The notes under the pieces are model-generated. The model worked only from the letters and a program-made list of their open reading frames with translations. It did not search any database and was not told where the DNA came from. From Sphingomonadales bacterium (GTDB lineage: Bacteria > Pseudomonadota > Alphaproteobacteria > Sphingomonadales > Govanellaceae): a stretch of 64,000 nucleotides of DNA. The first letter of the stretch is position 1; each line of letters opens with the position of its first letter. Both the position numbers and the translations under genes were made by a program. The stretch lies in assembly GCA_019455285.1 (NCBI GenBank), contig JACFMS010000001.1:1-64000 (forward strand), in the 5' to 3' direction. Shown piece by piece: positions 9,413-18,027 of the stretch.

Positions 9413-10615
9413 ATGCAGATAAGAGATTTCAAATTTGCCGCGCGGATGAACAACGTCAAGCCATCGGCCATTCGCGAGCTGTTGAAGTATGGCGCAGACC
9501 CGGAAATCATTTCCTTCGGCGGCGGCTATCCTGACGCCTCGCTGTTTCCGCTGGAGCAATTGCAGGCGGTCTATGCGGCGGCCATTGTGGAAAACGGCCG
9601 CACATCGTTGCAATACACCGTCTCCAACGGCATGCCCCTACTGCGCGAGCTGATTGCGGCGCGCATGAAAAAAGAAAATATCGAATGCACGGCGGATGAG
9701 GTGCTGATCTTGCAGGGCGGGCAGCAGGGCTTGGACCTGGCGGCAAAGCTGCTGATCGACCGCGGCGACGTCATCATCACCGAAAGCCCGACGTTTCTTG
9801 GCGCGCTCATCGCCTTCAACCCGTATGAGCCGCGCTATGTCACGGTCGGCATGGACGAGAACGGCATGGATACCGATGACCTGGCGCGCGTGCTGCAGGT
9901 GACGCCCGGCGTCAAGCTGATCTACACGGTGCCGGATTTTCAAAATCCCACCGGCGTCACCATGAGCCTGGAGCGCCGCAAGCAGCTCATCGCGCTTGCC
10001 AACCGGCACAACCTGATCATTCTGGAAGACTCGCCTTATCGCGAAATCCGCTATGAAGGCGCGCAGATCCCGACGCTGAAAAGCCTTGATACGGAGGGCC
10101 GCGTCATCTTTGTCGGGAGCTTTTCGAAAATCCTCGCCCCCGGCATGCGACTCGGCTGGGCCGTGGCGTCGGACGACTTGATCCAGAAGCTTGGCCTGTT
10201 AAAACTTGCCGTCGATACCCAATGCAGCACCTTGAACATGACCGCCGCGGCGCTTTTTTTGCAGCGCTACGACATCGATCAGCATATCCAGTCGCTGAGG
10301 CAAGCTTACCGCCGCAAGAAGACGCTCATGCTCGATGCGCTTCGGCAAAGCTTTCCCCAGGACATATCGTTCACCGACCCGAGCGGCGGCTTGTTCACTT
10401 GGTTGACCTTTCCCACCGGCTTTGATGCGGCGCGCTTCCTGCAGGAGGAGGCGCTGCCCAAGGCCAAGGTTGCCTACGTGCCCGGCGCAAGCTTTTTCCC
10501 GCTAAAGCCAGCGGCCAATCATGCTCGGTTGAATTATTCGTCGCAATCCGATGAGATGATCGTGAAAGGCATCGCCGCCCTCGGCCGTCTGTTGAAAAAC
10601 CGCTCGGGCGCGTAG
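9413..10615 (+). CDS. PLP-dependent aminotransferase, class I/II (LysN/2-aminoadipate type)
   Basis: About 400 residues. It moves an amino group between an amino acid and a 2-oxo acid using pyridoxal phosphate in the cytoplasm. The fold-type I pattern is clear: LILQGGQQGLDLAAKLL, YTVPDFQNPTG, EDSPYREIRY and the PLP lysine in GSFSKILAPGMRLGW. The N-terminus MQIRDFKFAARMNNVKPSAIREL matches the family start, so 9413 is chosen; an ATG at 9377 would overlap the cyclase gene by 32 bases. Neither start has a strong ribosome site. The order cyclase - aminotransferase - RraA-like protein suggests breakdown of an amide or amino-acid compound to a 2-oxo acid and then aldol cleavage; this is inference. 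Confidence 0.9.
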   Translation: MQIRDFKFAARMNNVKPSAIRELLKYGADPEIISFGGGYPDASLFPLEQLQAVYAAAIVENGRTSLQYTVSNGMPLLRELIAARMKKENIECTADEVLILQGGQQGLDLAAKLLIDRGDVIITESPTFLGALIAFNPYEPRYVTVGMDENGMDTDDLARVLQVTPGVKLIYTVPDFQNPTGVTMSLERRKQLIALANRHNLIILEDSPYREIRYEGAQIPTLKSLDTEGRVIFVGSFSKILAPGMRLGWAVASDDLIQKLGLLKLAVDTQCSTLNMTAAALFLQRYDIDQHIQSLRQAYRRKKTLMLDALRQSFPQDISFTDPSGGLFTWLTFPTGFDAARFLQEEALPKAKVAYVPGASFFPLKPAANHARLNYSSQSDEMIVKGIAALGRLLKNRSGA

Positions 10616-10651
10616 TCACGCCATGTTGTCACTGTTGGAAAGTGCAAAATC

Positions 10652-11332
10652 ATGACTGTAACTGTTCATCGCCTTCCCGTTGACACCCTTTCTTCTGATG
10701 ATATCGAGCGGTGGAGAACCATACCGGCGGCGGTGGCGGTGGACGTCAGCCGCGCCGCCTGTCAGATCGATCCCGCTATCCGCCCGCTATGCCCGCCGGG
10801 TCGCCAGCCGCATCTTTTCGGCCGGGCGGTAACGGCGCGCTGCGAGCCGCCGGATTTCAGCGCCGTGCTTCATGCCTTGGAGCTGATCAAGCCCGGCGAC
10901 GTGCTGATGATCGACGCTGAGGGCCACATTGATACGGCGATGATCGGCGAGATCATCGGCGGACACCTGCGCCGCCTTGGCGCGCACGGTTTTGTCTGCG
11001 ACGGGGCGGTTCGCGACGTGGCCGAACTGGCGAGCTGGCCGGACTTTTCCGTCTTCGCCCGCGCCATCACGCCGCGCGGTCCGATGGTGGGGGAGCGCGG
11101 CGCGGTCAATGGGGAAGTGATGATCGGCGGGCGGCGGGTCAATCCCGGCGACCTTATCATCGGCGATGATGATGGCTTGGCGGCGCTCAATGCGGATGCC
11201 GTTCGCTCGCTCATCGAGGCGGCGGAGGCCAAGCTTGCGCTTGAGGCAGCATGGCAAGCCGATCTCGCCGCTGGGCGTTCCGTCGCCGCGACCTTCGGTC
11301 TTGCGCCTGCCGGCGACGCTATTTCAGCATAA
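10652..11332 (+). CDS. RraA-family protein (HMG/oxaloacetate aldolase-like)
   Basis: A 226-residue member of the RraA / 4-hydroxy-4-methyl-2-oxoglutarate aldolase fold. Characteristic segments are GDVLMIDAEGHIDTAMIGEIIGGHLRRLGAHG, then DGAVRDVAEL and VNPGDLIIGDDDGL. The G-x-x-x-D of the metal site and the R of GAVRD are present. Enzymes of this fold cleave 4-carboxy-4-hydroxy-2-oxo acids to pyruvate or oxaloacetate; others have no known enzyme role. It lies 36 bases after the aminotransferase, probably in the same operon. Its 3' end overlaps the convergent SDR gene by 14 bases. Confidence 0.85.
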   Translation: MTVTVHRLPVDTLSSDDIERWRTIPAAVAVDVSRAACQIDPAIRPLCPPGRQPHLFGRAVTARCEPPDFSAVLHALELIKPGDVLMIDAEGHIDTAMIGEIIGGHLRRLGAHGFVCDGAVRDVAELASWPDFSVFARAITPRGPMVGERGAVNGEVMIGGRRVNPGDLIIGDDDGLAALNADAVRSLIEAAEAKLALEAAWQADLAAGRSVAATFGLAPAGDAISA

Positions 11333-12077
11333 TGCCGCCGTCGATCACCACGCTGGAGCCGACCATATAATCGCTGGCGGACGAGGCGAGGAACACCACC
11401 ACGCCGGCGACTTCCTCGCTACGGCCAATCCGCCCGGCCGGCACCTTGCGCGCCGCCTTTTCCGCCACGCGCTCGATGGTGTCCTGCTTTAATTCTGTGG
11501 TGATATAGCCGGGACAGACGGCGTTGACCTGGATGTTGTGGCGGATCAGTTCCAGCGCCATGGCCCGGGTCAGCATCATCACGCCGCCCTTGCTGGCGCT
11601 GTAATCGGCGCTGCACGGCAAGGGCAGGAACGAGCCCACCGAGGCGACATTGATGATTTTGCCATGGCCCTCGCGCACCATATGCCGGCCGACTGCTTGC
11701 GAGCACAAGAACATGCCGGTGAGGTTAATGTCGATCGTTTGCCGCCATTGCTCCAGCGTGATGTCGAGAAACGGCTGCGCCGCGCCGGCGATGCCGGCGT
11801 TGTTGACGAGAATGTCGATGCGGCCGAAGCGTTCGATAACGGCGGCGACCATCGCCTCGACCTCATTCTGCTGACTGACGTCGCAACGGAAGGCTTCTGC
11901 GGCGACGCCGGTCTGGCGGATTTCAGCGCACGCCGTCTCGCACACCGACAGCCGACGTCCGCAAAGCGCGATATCGGCGCCCGCCTTGGCCAGAGCGCGG
12001 GCGATGCCAAGGCCGATCCCGCTGCCGCCGCCGGTGACGATCGCCAACTTGCCGCTTAGATTAAAGGCGGCGTTCAT
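11319..12077 (-). CDS. Short-chain dehydrogenase/reductase (SDR)
   Basis: A 252-residue classical SDR that oxidises an alcohol or reduces a ketone with NAD(P). The cofactor motif is TGGGSGIGLGIA, then NNAGIA, and the catalytic Ser-Tyr-Lys lies in SVGSF...YSASK. The C-terminal VIDGGIM is standard. Its ATG overlaps the stop of the acyl-CoA dehydrogenase upstream by four bases (ATGA), so it is the last gene of the leftward operon that begins at 17022. A likely role is 3-hydroxyacyl-CoA or side-chain alcohol oxidation, inferred from this context. Confidence 0.92.
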   Translation of the reverse strand: MNAAFNLSGKLAIVTGGGSGIGLGIARALAKAGADIALCGRRLSVCETACAEIRQTGVAAEAFRCDVSQQNEVEAMVAAVIERFGRIDILVNNAGIAGAAQPFLDITLEQWRQTIDINLTGMFLCSQAVGRHMVREGHGKIINVASVGSFLPLPCSADYSASKGGVMMLTRAMALELIRHNIQVNAVCPGYITTELKQDTIERVAEKAARKVPAGRIGRSEEVAGVVVFLASSASDYMVGSSVVIDGGIMLK

Positions 12078-13243
12078 GATGCAGCGCCTTTCATGGCTTG
12101 TTCGGTAACGGCCGGTGATTTGTCACCCAGGAGCTGCGTCGCCAGCACCTCAAGATGATCATCAACATCGCCAAAAGCAGTTTCCGCCATGCGGGCATGA
12201 CGGAAGTAGAGCGGCATTTCATGCTCCTCGCAATATCCGATGCCGCCCATGACCTGATGGCCAAGTCGCACGATTCGACGATAGGCCTCATTGCAGCAGA
12301 TTTTGGCCTTGGCGACAAGGGACGGCTCAAGCGCCCCGCGGTCGATCGCGGCGGCCGCCTTGTAGGTTATCCAGCGCGCGCACTCCAGATCCATCAGCAT
12401 GTTGACGCAGTGATGCTGGATCGCCTGAAAGCTGCCGATCGGGCGGCCAAACTGCTCGCGCTCGCGGGCATAGGCAACAGCGGTGTCGAGCACGCGCTGC
12501 GCGCCGCCGACCATCTCGGCGCATTTGGCGACGGCGGCCTCGCTTAATGCCCGCTGCAGGCCGTCCGCCGTTTCCGTCGATTGGCCGAGCGTATCCGCTG
12601 CCGCCGTCTCGACATTTGTCAGTTCTACGGCATAATGATGCGCGCCGCCGATGGTTGGCATGGCGGAGAGCGACACGCCCGATGCATCCGGCGCGATGCG
12701 ATAGAGGGCCAATGCGCCATCGGCTTCACGAATCGCCGGGCAGAGGAGAATATCCGCCGCCGCGGCGTCGGCCACGAACAGCGCCGCGCCGTAAAGACGC
12801 GGCGCGCCGGCGCTGTTCGTGGCGCGCACGGACACGGTTGATAGATCAAAGCCTGCGCGCTGGGTATCGAGCGCCAACGCCAGCTTCAGTCCGCCGCGCG
12901 CCAGCACCGGCAGCAGCGAGCGACGCTGCGGTTCGTCTGCAGCATAGAGGATGGAGAGCGCGCCGGTCACGGCGGTGGAAAAGAATGGCCCGGTCATAGA
13001 GGCATGGCCGATTTCCTCCAACAGCACGGCAAGATCCAGGAAGCTGGCGCCGGCGCCGCCATAACGCTCCGGCACGACCAGCCCCATCCAGCCAAGATCA
13101 GCCATTTGCCGCCACAAGGCGTCGTCAATGCCGCGCGGATCAAGCCGCGCCGCGCGCGCGCGCTCCGACGGAAAAGCCTGCGCCAGAAATTCACGGGCGC
13201 TCTGGCGGATCAACGTCTGTTCTTCATCGAGTTGCAGGTACAT
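12074..13243 (-). CDS. Acyl-CoA dehydrogenase, subunit retaining the FAD-contact motif
   Basis: A 389-residue acyl-CoA dehydrogenase (alpha,beta-desaturation, FAD). Start at 13243 (MYLQLDEEQTLIRQSAREFL) is the typical N-terminus; an upstream frame reaching 13312 would overlap the previous gene. It keeps REREQFGRPIGSFQAIQH, the FAD-adenine contact at the dimer interface, and GGIGYCEEHEMPLYFRH, where family members place the loop near the catalytic Glu. Its neighbour at 13269-14480 lacks the FGRPIG segment. Tandem unlike acyl-CoA dehydrogenases of this size form alpha2beta2 heterotetramers in steroid side-chain breakdown, so these two are probably subunits of one enzyme. Confidence 0.9.
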   Translation of the reverse strand: MYLQLDEEQTLIRQSAREFLAQAFPSERARAARLDPRGIDDALWRQMADLGWMGLVVPERYGGAGASFLDLAVLLEEIGHASMTGPFFSTAVTGALSILYAADEPQRRSLLPVLARGGLKLALALDTQRAGFDLSTVSVRATNSAGAPRLYGAALFVADAAAADILLCPAIREADGALALYRIAPDASGVSLSAMPTIGGAHHYAVELTNVETAAADTLGQSTETADGLQRALSEAAVAKCAEMVGGAQRVLDTAVAYAREREQFGRPIGSFQAIQHHCVNMLMDLECARWITYKAAAAIDRGALEPSLVAKAKICCNEAYRRIVRLGHQVMGGIGYCEEHEMPLYFRHARMAETAFGDVDDHLEVLATQLLGDKSPAVTEQAMKGAAS

Positions 13244-13268
13244 GACATCCACTCTTTGCGACGATCGA

Positions 13269-14480
13269 TCACGGATCGCGCGGCAGGCGCAGGCCGCGAT
13301 AGGCGACGACATTGCGCAACACCTCGCTGGTGCCGCCGCCGATGGTCTCGATGACTGTCGCCCGGCTCATGCGCGCCGCCTCGCCCATCAGCGGCGCCCA
13401 TTTTGAGCCCTCCTCAAGCCGGCCGAAAGCGCCGAGAATGTCCAGCGCGTCATAAGCAAAGCGCTGCCGCAGCTCGCTGCCCACCAATTTGACGACCGTA
13501 CCCTCCGATTCGATAGTCTTGCCCTCGCGCAACAGGAATAGGGCATGGGCTTCGAAGCACAATGCCGCCTCCAGCTCCGCTTCCATGCGCGCCAGGCGTT
13601 GTCGCGCCGCCGGATGCTTCGCCAAGGGTGCGCCATCGCGCAGGGCGGTGCGCATGTAATTGGTCAAGCGGTCGAGAAAGTTTCGCAGTCGGATGTTTTG
13701 CGATAGCATCAATCGCTCATGCTCGATGGCTTCGATCATGTAATAGAAGCCGCGATTGGGCTCTCCCACCAGACGGCTTTCATGCACCTTCACATCATCA
13801 TAAAAAACGGCATTGGTGCGCTCGCCGCCAAGAGTGTGAATTGGATTGATGGTGATGCCAGGCGCCCGCTGATCGACGACAAACAGGCTGATGGCGCGAT
13901 GGCGCGGCGCATCGACGTCGGTACGCGCCGCCAGCCAGTGATAGTCCGCGAAGTGGCTCTGCGTATTGAAGACCTTCTGCCCATTGATGATGTAGTACTC
14001 GCCATCACGCACGGCGCGCATTTGCATGGCGGCCAAATCGGATCCTGCCGGCGGTTCGGTATAGCCCAAACCAAACTCCACCTCGCCGGCGGCGATGCGA
14101 GGCAGAAACTCGCACTTCATCCGTTCGCTGCCATGGCGCAGGATCACCGGCCCCGCCATCAATCGCGCCACGCTGTTGGGCAGATAGGCCTCCCGTCGCG
14201 CGAATTCCTGCGACAGGATGATTTCCATGGCAATGCTGCCGCCGACGCCGCCATATTGCTCCGGCCAGCCGATGCCAAGGAAGCCGGCGGCGCCAAGCCG
14301 GCGCATGAACTCCCGCCCTTCGGGACCGAGGCCGAGATCAAGCGGGTGCTGGCGACGCACTTCCTCAGTCAATTCGCGGTCCAGAAAATCACTCAACCGG
14401 CGCTGAAAGGCGCGTTCCTCCGGCGTGGAGGCCAGTTCGAAGTCGAGAATCCGTCGCCCTGGCGACATGCTTGCCCTCAT
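13269..14480 (-). CDS. Acyl-CoA dehydrogenase, partner subunit
   Basis: A 403-residue acyl-CoA dehydrogenase with the N-terminal helical domain, the GLGYTEPPAGSDLAAM substrate/flavin segment, NGQKVFNTQ and the C-terminal IGGGTSEVLRNVVAYRGL. The usual R-x-x-FG-x-x-I/L interface motif is replaced by YMRTALRDGAPLAKHPAARQ. This fits a heteromeric enzyme in which FAD is bound mainly through the partner subunit. Its ATG overlaps the stop of the CoA ligase by four bases, and its stop lies 25 bases before the second dehydrogenase. Expected to desaturate a bulky acyl-CoA, by analogy only. Confidence 0.9.
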   Translation of the reverse strand: MRASMSPGRRILDFELASTPEERAFQRRLSDFLDRELTEEVRRQHPLDLGLGPEGREFMRRLGAAGFLGIGWPEQYGGVGGSIAMEIILSQEFARREAYLPNSVARLMAGPVILRHGSERMKCEFLPRIAAGEVEFGLGYTEPPAGSDLAAMQMRAVRDGEYYIINGQKVFNTQSHFADYHWLAARTDVDAPRHRAISLFVVDQRAPGITINPIHTLGGERTNAVFYDDVKVHESRLVGEPNRGFYYMIEAIEHERLMLSQNIRLRNFLDRLTNYMRTALRDGAPLAKHPAARQRLARMEAELEAALCFEAHALFLLREGKTIESEGTVVKLVGSELRQRFAYDALDILGAFGRLEEGSKWAPLMGEAARMSRATVIETIGGGTSEVLRNVVAYRGLRLPRDP

Positions 14481-16018
14481 TTGCGCACCAACTGATCGCC
14501 GCCGAACCGCGCGCGCAATTCACCCTTGACCACTTTGTTCAAAGCGTTGCGCGGCAAACGGTCGAGGAAAACCACGTGACGTGGAATTTTATAGCGCGCC
14601 AGCCGGCCGTTGCAGTGCTGCAGAACCTGTTCAGCGTTCAGATTACTGCCCGCGCGCGCCACAATGGCGGCGCAGCCCACTTCACCCCATCGCTCATCGG
14701 CGACGCCGATTACCGCAACCTCGGCAATCGCCGACATTTCATAGAGCACGTTTTCCACTTCCGCCGGATAGACATTCTCGCCGCCGGAGATGTACATGTC
14801 CTTCCAGCGATCAACGATATAATAATAGCCATCGGCATCGCGCCGCGCCGCATCACCGGTACGAAACCACCCGTCGGTAAAGGCCTGGGCGGTGGCTTCG
14901 GGATTGTTCCAGTATCCCGGCGTCACGGTGACGCCGCGAATCCATACTTCACCCAGTTCGTCGGTGTCGGCATCGCGGCCGTCGCGGGTGACAAGGCGAA
15001 ATTCGCCATGTATCACCGGTTTGCCGCAAGAGCCGACTTTCTCCATCGGTTGGTTCAGGTCGCTGATGAATACGCCGGGTCCGCCTTCGGTCAGGCCGTA
15101 CCCTTCCTGAAATGGAACACCGCGCGCCAACCAACGGCGATGCAGACTGAGCGGCACCGGCGAGCCGCCCACGGCGGCCGCGACAATGCGTGACAGATCG
15201 ACGCTGTTGAACCGCGGATGATCGCTGATCATCTGGTAACTGGTCGGCACGCCCATCAAATGGGTAACGCCAAGCTCGCGGTCGTCAATCAGATCAAGAA
15301 TCCAATTGGGGTCGGATTGACGGGTGACGATTACCGTGCCGCCGGCGTGCAGCGCCGGGTTGGAGCCATTGCTCAAGCCCCCGGTATGAAACAGCGGCAG
15401 CGAACAGAGCTGCACCGATTGCTGACCGACGCGCACGATTGTGCCGTAGTTCATCACATTGAACAGCGCCATGGCATGGGTGATGATGACGCCCTTAGGC
15501 AGTCCCGTCGATCCGGAGGTATAAAGAATTGCACATGGTTCGGCGAGGGCGACCGCAAGGGGAGCAAAATCACGGCGCGCCCGGCTTAGCAAGTAAGCAT
15601 AGTCGCCGCCACAGCCATCGTCCCCCCAATCCAGCAGGCGTATGTCGCTGCCGGCGATGGCTTGCCGCGCCGTCTCAGCATACTGGCTCTGGTAGATCAA
15701 TATCTTCGGCGAAGCATTCACAAGCTGTTGATTCAATTCCCGGGCCGTCAAGCGCCAGTTCAGCGGCACATTGATGGCTCCCACCTTGTGGCAGGCGTTA
15801 TGCACTACCAAGTGTTCAGGCGTATTCTGCGACAGTACCGCCACCCGCGCGCCGCGACTGACGCCGAATTCATCCGCAAGCAATGCCGCCAGAATGCGAG
15901 CGCGATCATTGAACGCCGCATAGCTGATCATCCGCCGGCTATGGGCGTCGATGAGGGCGGGTTTGTCCGGCTGCCGCGCGGCGTGACGCGCGATCCAGTC
16001 GTAGGCCGTCAACTGCAT
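14477..16018 (-). CDS. Acyl-CoA synthetase (AMP-binding, class I)
   Basis: A 513-residue ATP-dependent CoA ligase that activates a carboxylic acid as its CoA thioester. Motifs: LYTSGSTGLPKGV (P-loop), GYGLTEGGPG (A5), TGDAARRDADGYYYIVDRWKDMYISGGENVYPAEVE (A7-A8 hinge) and the catalytic lysine in LPRNALNKVVKGELR. It has the full family length and no signal. It lies 14 bases after the MDR oxidoreductase and overlaps the acyl-CoA dehydrogenase by ATGA. The order ligase - dehydrogenase pair - SDR is a beta-oxidation set lacking only a hydratase, which is supplied by the gene at 17111. Confidence 0.92.
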   Translation of the reverse strand: MQLTAYDWIARHAARQPDKPALIDAHSRRMISYAAFNDRARILAALLADEFGVSRGARVAVLSQNTPEHLVVHNACHKVGAINVPLNWRLTARELNQQLVNASPKILIYQSQYAETARQAIAGSDIRLLDWGDDGCGGDYAYLLSRARRDFAPLAVALAEPCAILYTSGSTGLPKGVIITHAMALFNVMNYGTIVRVGQQSVQLCSLPLFHTGGLSNGSNPALHAGGTVIVTRQSDPNWILDLIDDRELGVTHLMGVPTSYQMISDHPRFNSVDLSRIVAAAVGGSPVPLSLHRRWLARGVPFQEGYGLTEGGPGVFISDLNQPMEKVGSCGKPVIHGEFRLVTRDGRDADTDELGEVWIRGVTVTPGYWNNPEATAQAFTDGWFRTGDAARRDADGYYYIVDRWKDMYISGGENVYPAEVENVLYEMSAIAEVAVIGVADERWGEVGCAAIVARAGSNLNAEQVLQHCNGRLARYKIPRHVVFLDRLPRNALNKVVKGELRARFGGDQLVRK

Positions 16019-16032
16019 GTGCCCATGGCCTC

Positions 16033-17022
16033 CTACTCAACCTTAAGCACGACTTTGCCCATGACTTGCCGGCTCTCCAACAGGCGGTGCGCCTCGGCGG
16101 CTTGCGCCAGCGGCAACACAGTATGGATATGGGGCGCGATGCGGCCCGCGCCGGCAAGGTTCGCCAATTCCTGCAAGGCCAAGCCCATATCCGGCGGATT
16201 GGCCGCGGCCAACGATTCCAGGCTCATCAGCCGCAGCGCCGGGCTAAGGCCGAAAGCGCCCATGAACGCCATCATGAATTCCGCCGTCGGCGGACCTTCG
16301 GCCATGCCGTAAAGCACGATCTGGCCGAATGGCGACAGCATTGCCACATCATCGGCCAGCGTCGAACCGCCGAGCGAATTGAACACCGCCTGCACGCCTT
16401 TTTCCGCCAGCGCCCGCACCTGCGCGGCAAGCGGACCGGCGCCGGATTGCAGGACGCCATCGGCGCCCTGACCGCGCACGAAACGGCATTTCTCCGCCGA
16501 GCCCGCCAAGCCGATCACCCGCAGCCCGTCAAGCCGCGCCAGTTGCACCAGCGCCGAGCCGACGCCGCCGGCGGCGGCATAGATCACCACCGTATCGCCG
16601 GCCGACAAGGCCGTGGCCCGGCGCAGCAGACACCACGCGGTCAGATAATTGGTGCCGATCGCCGCTGCCGTTTCAAAGGATACCGTTTCCGGCAGCCGCG
16701 CGGCGAAGATGGCGGGACAGGCGACATATTCGGCGGCGCAGCCGCCGGGAGTGACGACAAGCACGCGCTTGCCCATCCACTCTTGCGGCACGCCTTGGCC
16801 GACCTCGACCACCACGCCGGCGGCTTCATAGCCGGTGATGAACGGCAACGGCGGCATGTGTGGATATAAGCCGCGGCGCAATTGCACGTCGCCGAAACCG
16901 ACCCCGCTCGCCGCCACCTTGATCAGGATATGGCCGGGGGCCGCCTGCGGCCGCTCCATTTGCGCATAATCAAGCGTCTCAGCGGGACCCGTTTGTCGCA
17001 GTACGATCGCCTTCATCATCAT
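16033..17022 (-). CDS. MDR-family NADPH:quinone-oxidoreductase-like enzyme
   Basis: A 329-residue medium-chain reductase without zinc ligands (quinone reductase/enoyl reductase type). The nucleotide motif is AAAGGVGSALVQLA, preceded by ATALSAGDTVVIY, and the C-terminus LLESRQVMGKVVLKVE is family-typical. Three consecutive ATG codons (17022, 17019, 17016) follow a GGAGGG; the third has the best spacing, so the protein may start two residues later. It is the first gene of the leftward operon to 11319. The only non-coding space before it (17023-17110) carries one of four shared 25-bp boxes. A paralogue lies at 61536-62534. Confidence 0.88.
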   Translation of the reverse strand: MMMKAIVLRQTGPAETLDYAQMERPQAAPGHILIKVAASGVGFGDVQLRRGLYPHMPPLPFITGYEAAGVVVEVGQGVPQEWMGKRVLVVTPGGCAAEYVACPAIFAARLPETVSFETAAAIGTNYLTAWCLLRRATALSAGDTVVIYAAAGGVGSALVQLARLDGLRVIGLAGSAEKCRFVRGQGADGVLQSGAGPLAAQVRALAEKGVQAVFNSLGGSTLADDVAMLSPFGQIVLYGMAEGPPTAEFMMAFMGAFGLSPALRLMSLESLAAANPPDMGLALQELANLAGAGRIAPHIHTVLPLAQAAEAHRLLESRQVMGKVVLKVE

Positions 17023-17061
17023 CCCTCCGTTTTTTATCTCTAGCCTATTTTCATTCCGTAT

Positions 17062-17086
17062 AGTAGAAAATTATTCTATCCGGTAC
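17062..17086. promoter_or_regulatory. Shared 25-bp operator-like box, copy A
   Basis: Begins AGTAGAAAA and ends TTATTCTATCCGGTAC; it contains the short inverted repeat TAGAA-AATTA-TTCTA. The second half matches copy B at 17978-18002 in all but two of 16 bases. It lies 36 bases upstream of the MDR gene, in the right place to control the leftward CoA-ligase/acyl-CoA-dehydrogenase operon. Related boxes are at 29434-29458 and 32565-32586. The regulator is not proven; the TetR gene at 30371 is the nearest candidate. Confidence 0.5.
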
Positions 17087-17110
17087 AAGAAGCTTTCGGC
17101 TAGGCGTCCA

Positions 17111-17896
17111 TCAGCGTCCCTGCCATTGCGGCGGGCGCTTTTCCAGGAAGGCGCTGAAGCCTTCGCGGCAGTCCTGGGTGCCGCCCAGCAGCATGCCGGC
17201 GGCCTGGCAGAAGTCCACCGCCCCCTCAAGCGGCATGTCGGCGGCCAAGGTCACCGCGCGCTTGATCATGGCCACCGCCTCCGGCGCCTGGGCGGCGATT
17301 CGCGCGGCCAATTGGCGGGTCGTCGGCATCACCGACTCAGGGTCCGCCAAGCGCGCTACCAAACCGAGACGCAGCGCTTCATCGGCATCCACCGCCTCGC
17401 CGGTAAGACCCAGGTAGAGCGCCCGTTCGCGGCCGATCAGGTGCGCCAGCCGCGCCGTGCCGCCGGCCGAAGCCATGATGCCGAGCCCGACCTCGGGCAG
17501 GCCGAGGCGCGCCGTGGTCGATAAAATGCGGATATCGCAGGCCAGCGCCAGCTCCAGGCCGCCGCCCAGGGCATGGCCGTTGATCGCGGCGATGACCGGA
17601 ATACGCAGTCTGGTCAAGCGGTTGCCGATGCGGGTGATGCGGTCATGGAGGCGGAAGAAATCATAAGGATGCGCCAGTCCCGTCTTCATCATGCTGATAT
17701 CGCCGCCCGCCATGAAACAGCTGCCGCTGCCGGTGATGATAAGCGTTCGCAAGGCCGGTGTGGCGGCAACGGTGTCCAATGCCTGCTCTAATTCAATAAC
17801 CAATGCTTCGCAGATGGTGTTGCGTTGTTCGGGGCGAGAGAGGATGATGGTTCCTATCGCCCCCTCCATTTCCAGTCTTAGGGTCTGCTGGCTCAT
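17111..17896 (-). CDS. Enoyl-CoA hydratase/isomerase family protein
   Basis: A 261-residue crotonase-fold enzyme that probably adds water to a 2-enoyl-CoA in beta-oxidation. Start chosen at 17896 (MSQQTLRLEMEGAIGTIILSRPE), with AGGAG well placed upstream; an ATG at 17920 would add eight residues. Family marks are the oxyanion-hole segments SGSGSCFMAGGDI and ALGGGLELALACDIRI, and LPEVGLGIMASAGGTARL. The usual second glutamate position reads MASAGG rather than P-G-x-G-G-T, so whether it acts as a hydratase or an isomerase is open. It diverges from the serine hydrolase gene, with box B between them. Confidence 0.87.
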   Translation of the reverse strand: MSQQTLRLEMEGAIGTIILSRPEQRNTICEALVIELEQALDTVAATPALRTLIITGSGSCFMAGGDISMMKTGLAHPYDFFRLHDRITRIGNRLTRLRIPVIAAINGHALGGGLELALACDIRILSTTARLGLPEVGLGIMASAGGTARLAHLIGRERALYLGLTGEAVDADEALRLGLVARLADPESVMPTTRQLAARIAAQAPEAVAMIKRAVTLAADMPLEGAVDFCQAAGMLLGGTQDCREGFSAFLEKRPPQWQGR

Positions 17897-17977
17897 AGCC
17901 TCGGCTCCTGCGGTCGCCATTTTTTCGTCGCGTCACAGTCAGTCTTGCATATCACCGAACACGGTATTATTCTAGAC

Positions 17978-18002
17978 GGTATTATATTATTCTTTCCGGT
18001 AT
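17978..18002. promoter_or_regulatory. Shared 25-bp operator-like box, copy B
   Basis: Begins GGTATTATA and ends TTATTCTTTCCGGTAT, so GGTAT recurs 20 bases apart (two helical turns). A further GGTATTATTCT lies just before it at 17963-17973. It lies between the divergent enoyl-CoA hydratase and serine hydrolase genes, 25 bases before the latter. The serine hydrolase starts the rightward unit that leads into the molybdenum enzyme, so this box may link the molybdenum enzyme to the CoA genes. Confidence 0.5.
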
Positions 18003-18027
18003 CAACACCAGCGCCAGCGGGGGGAGC

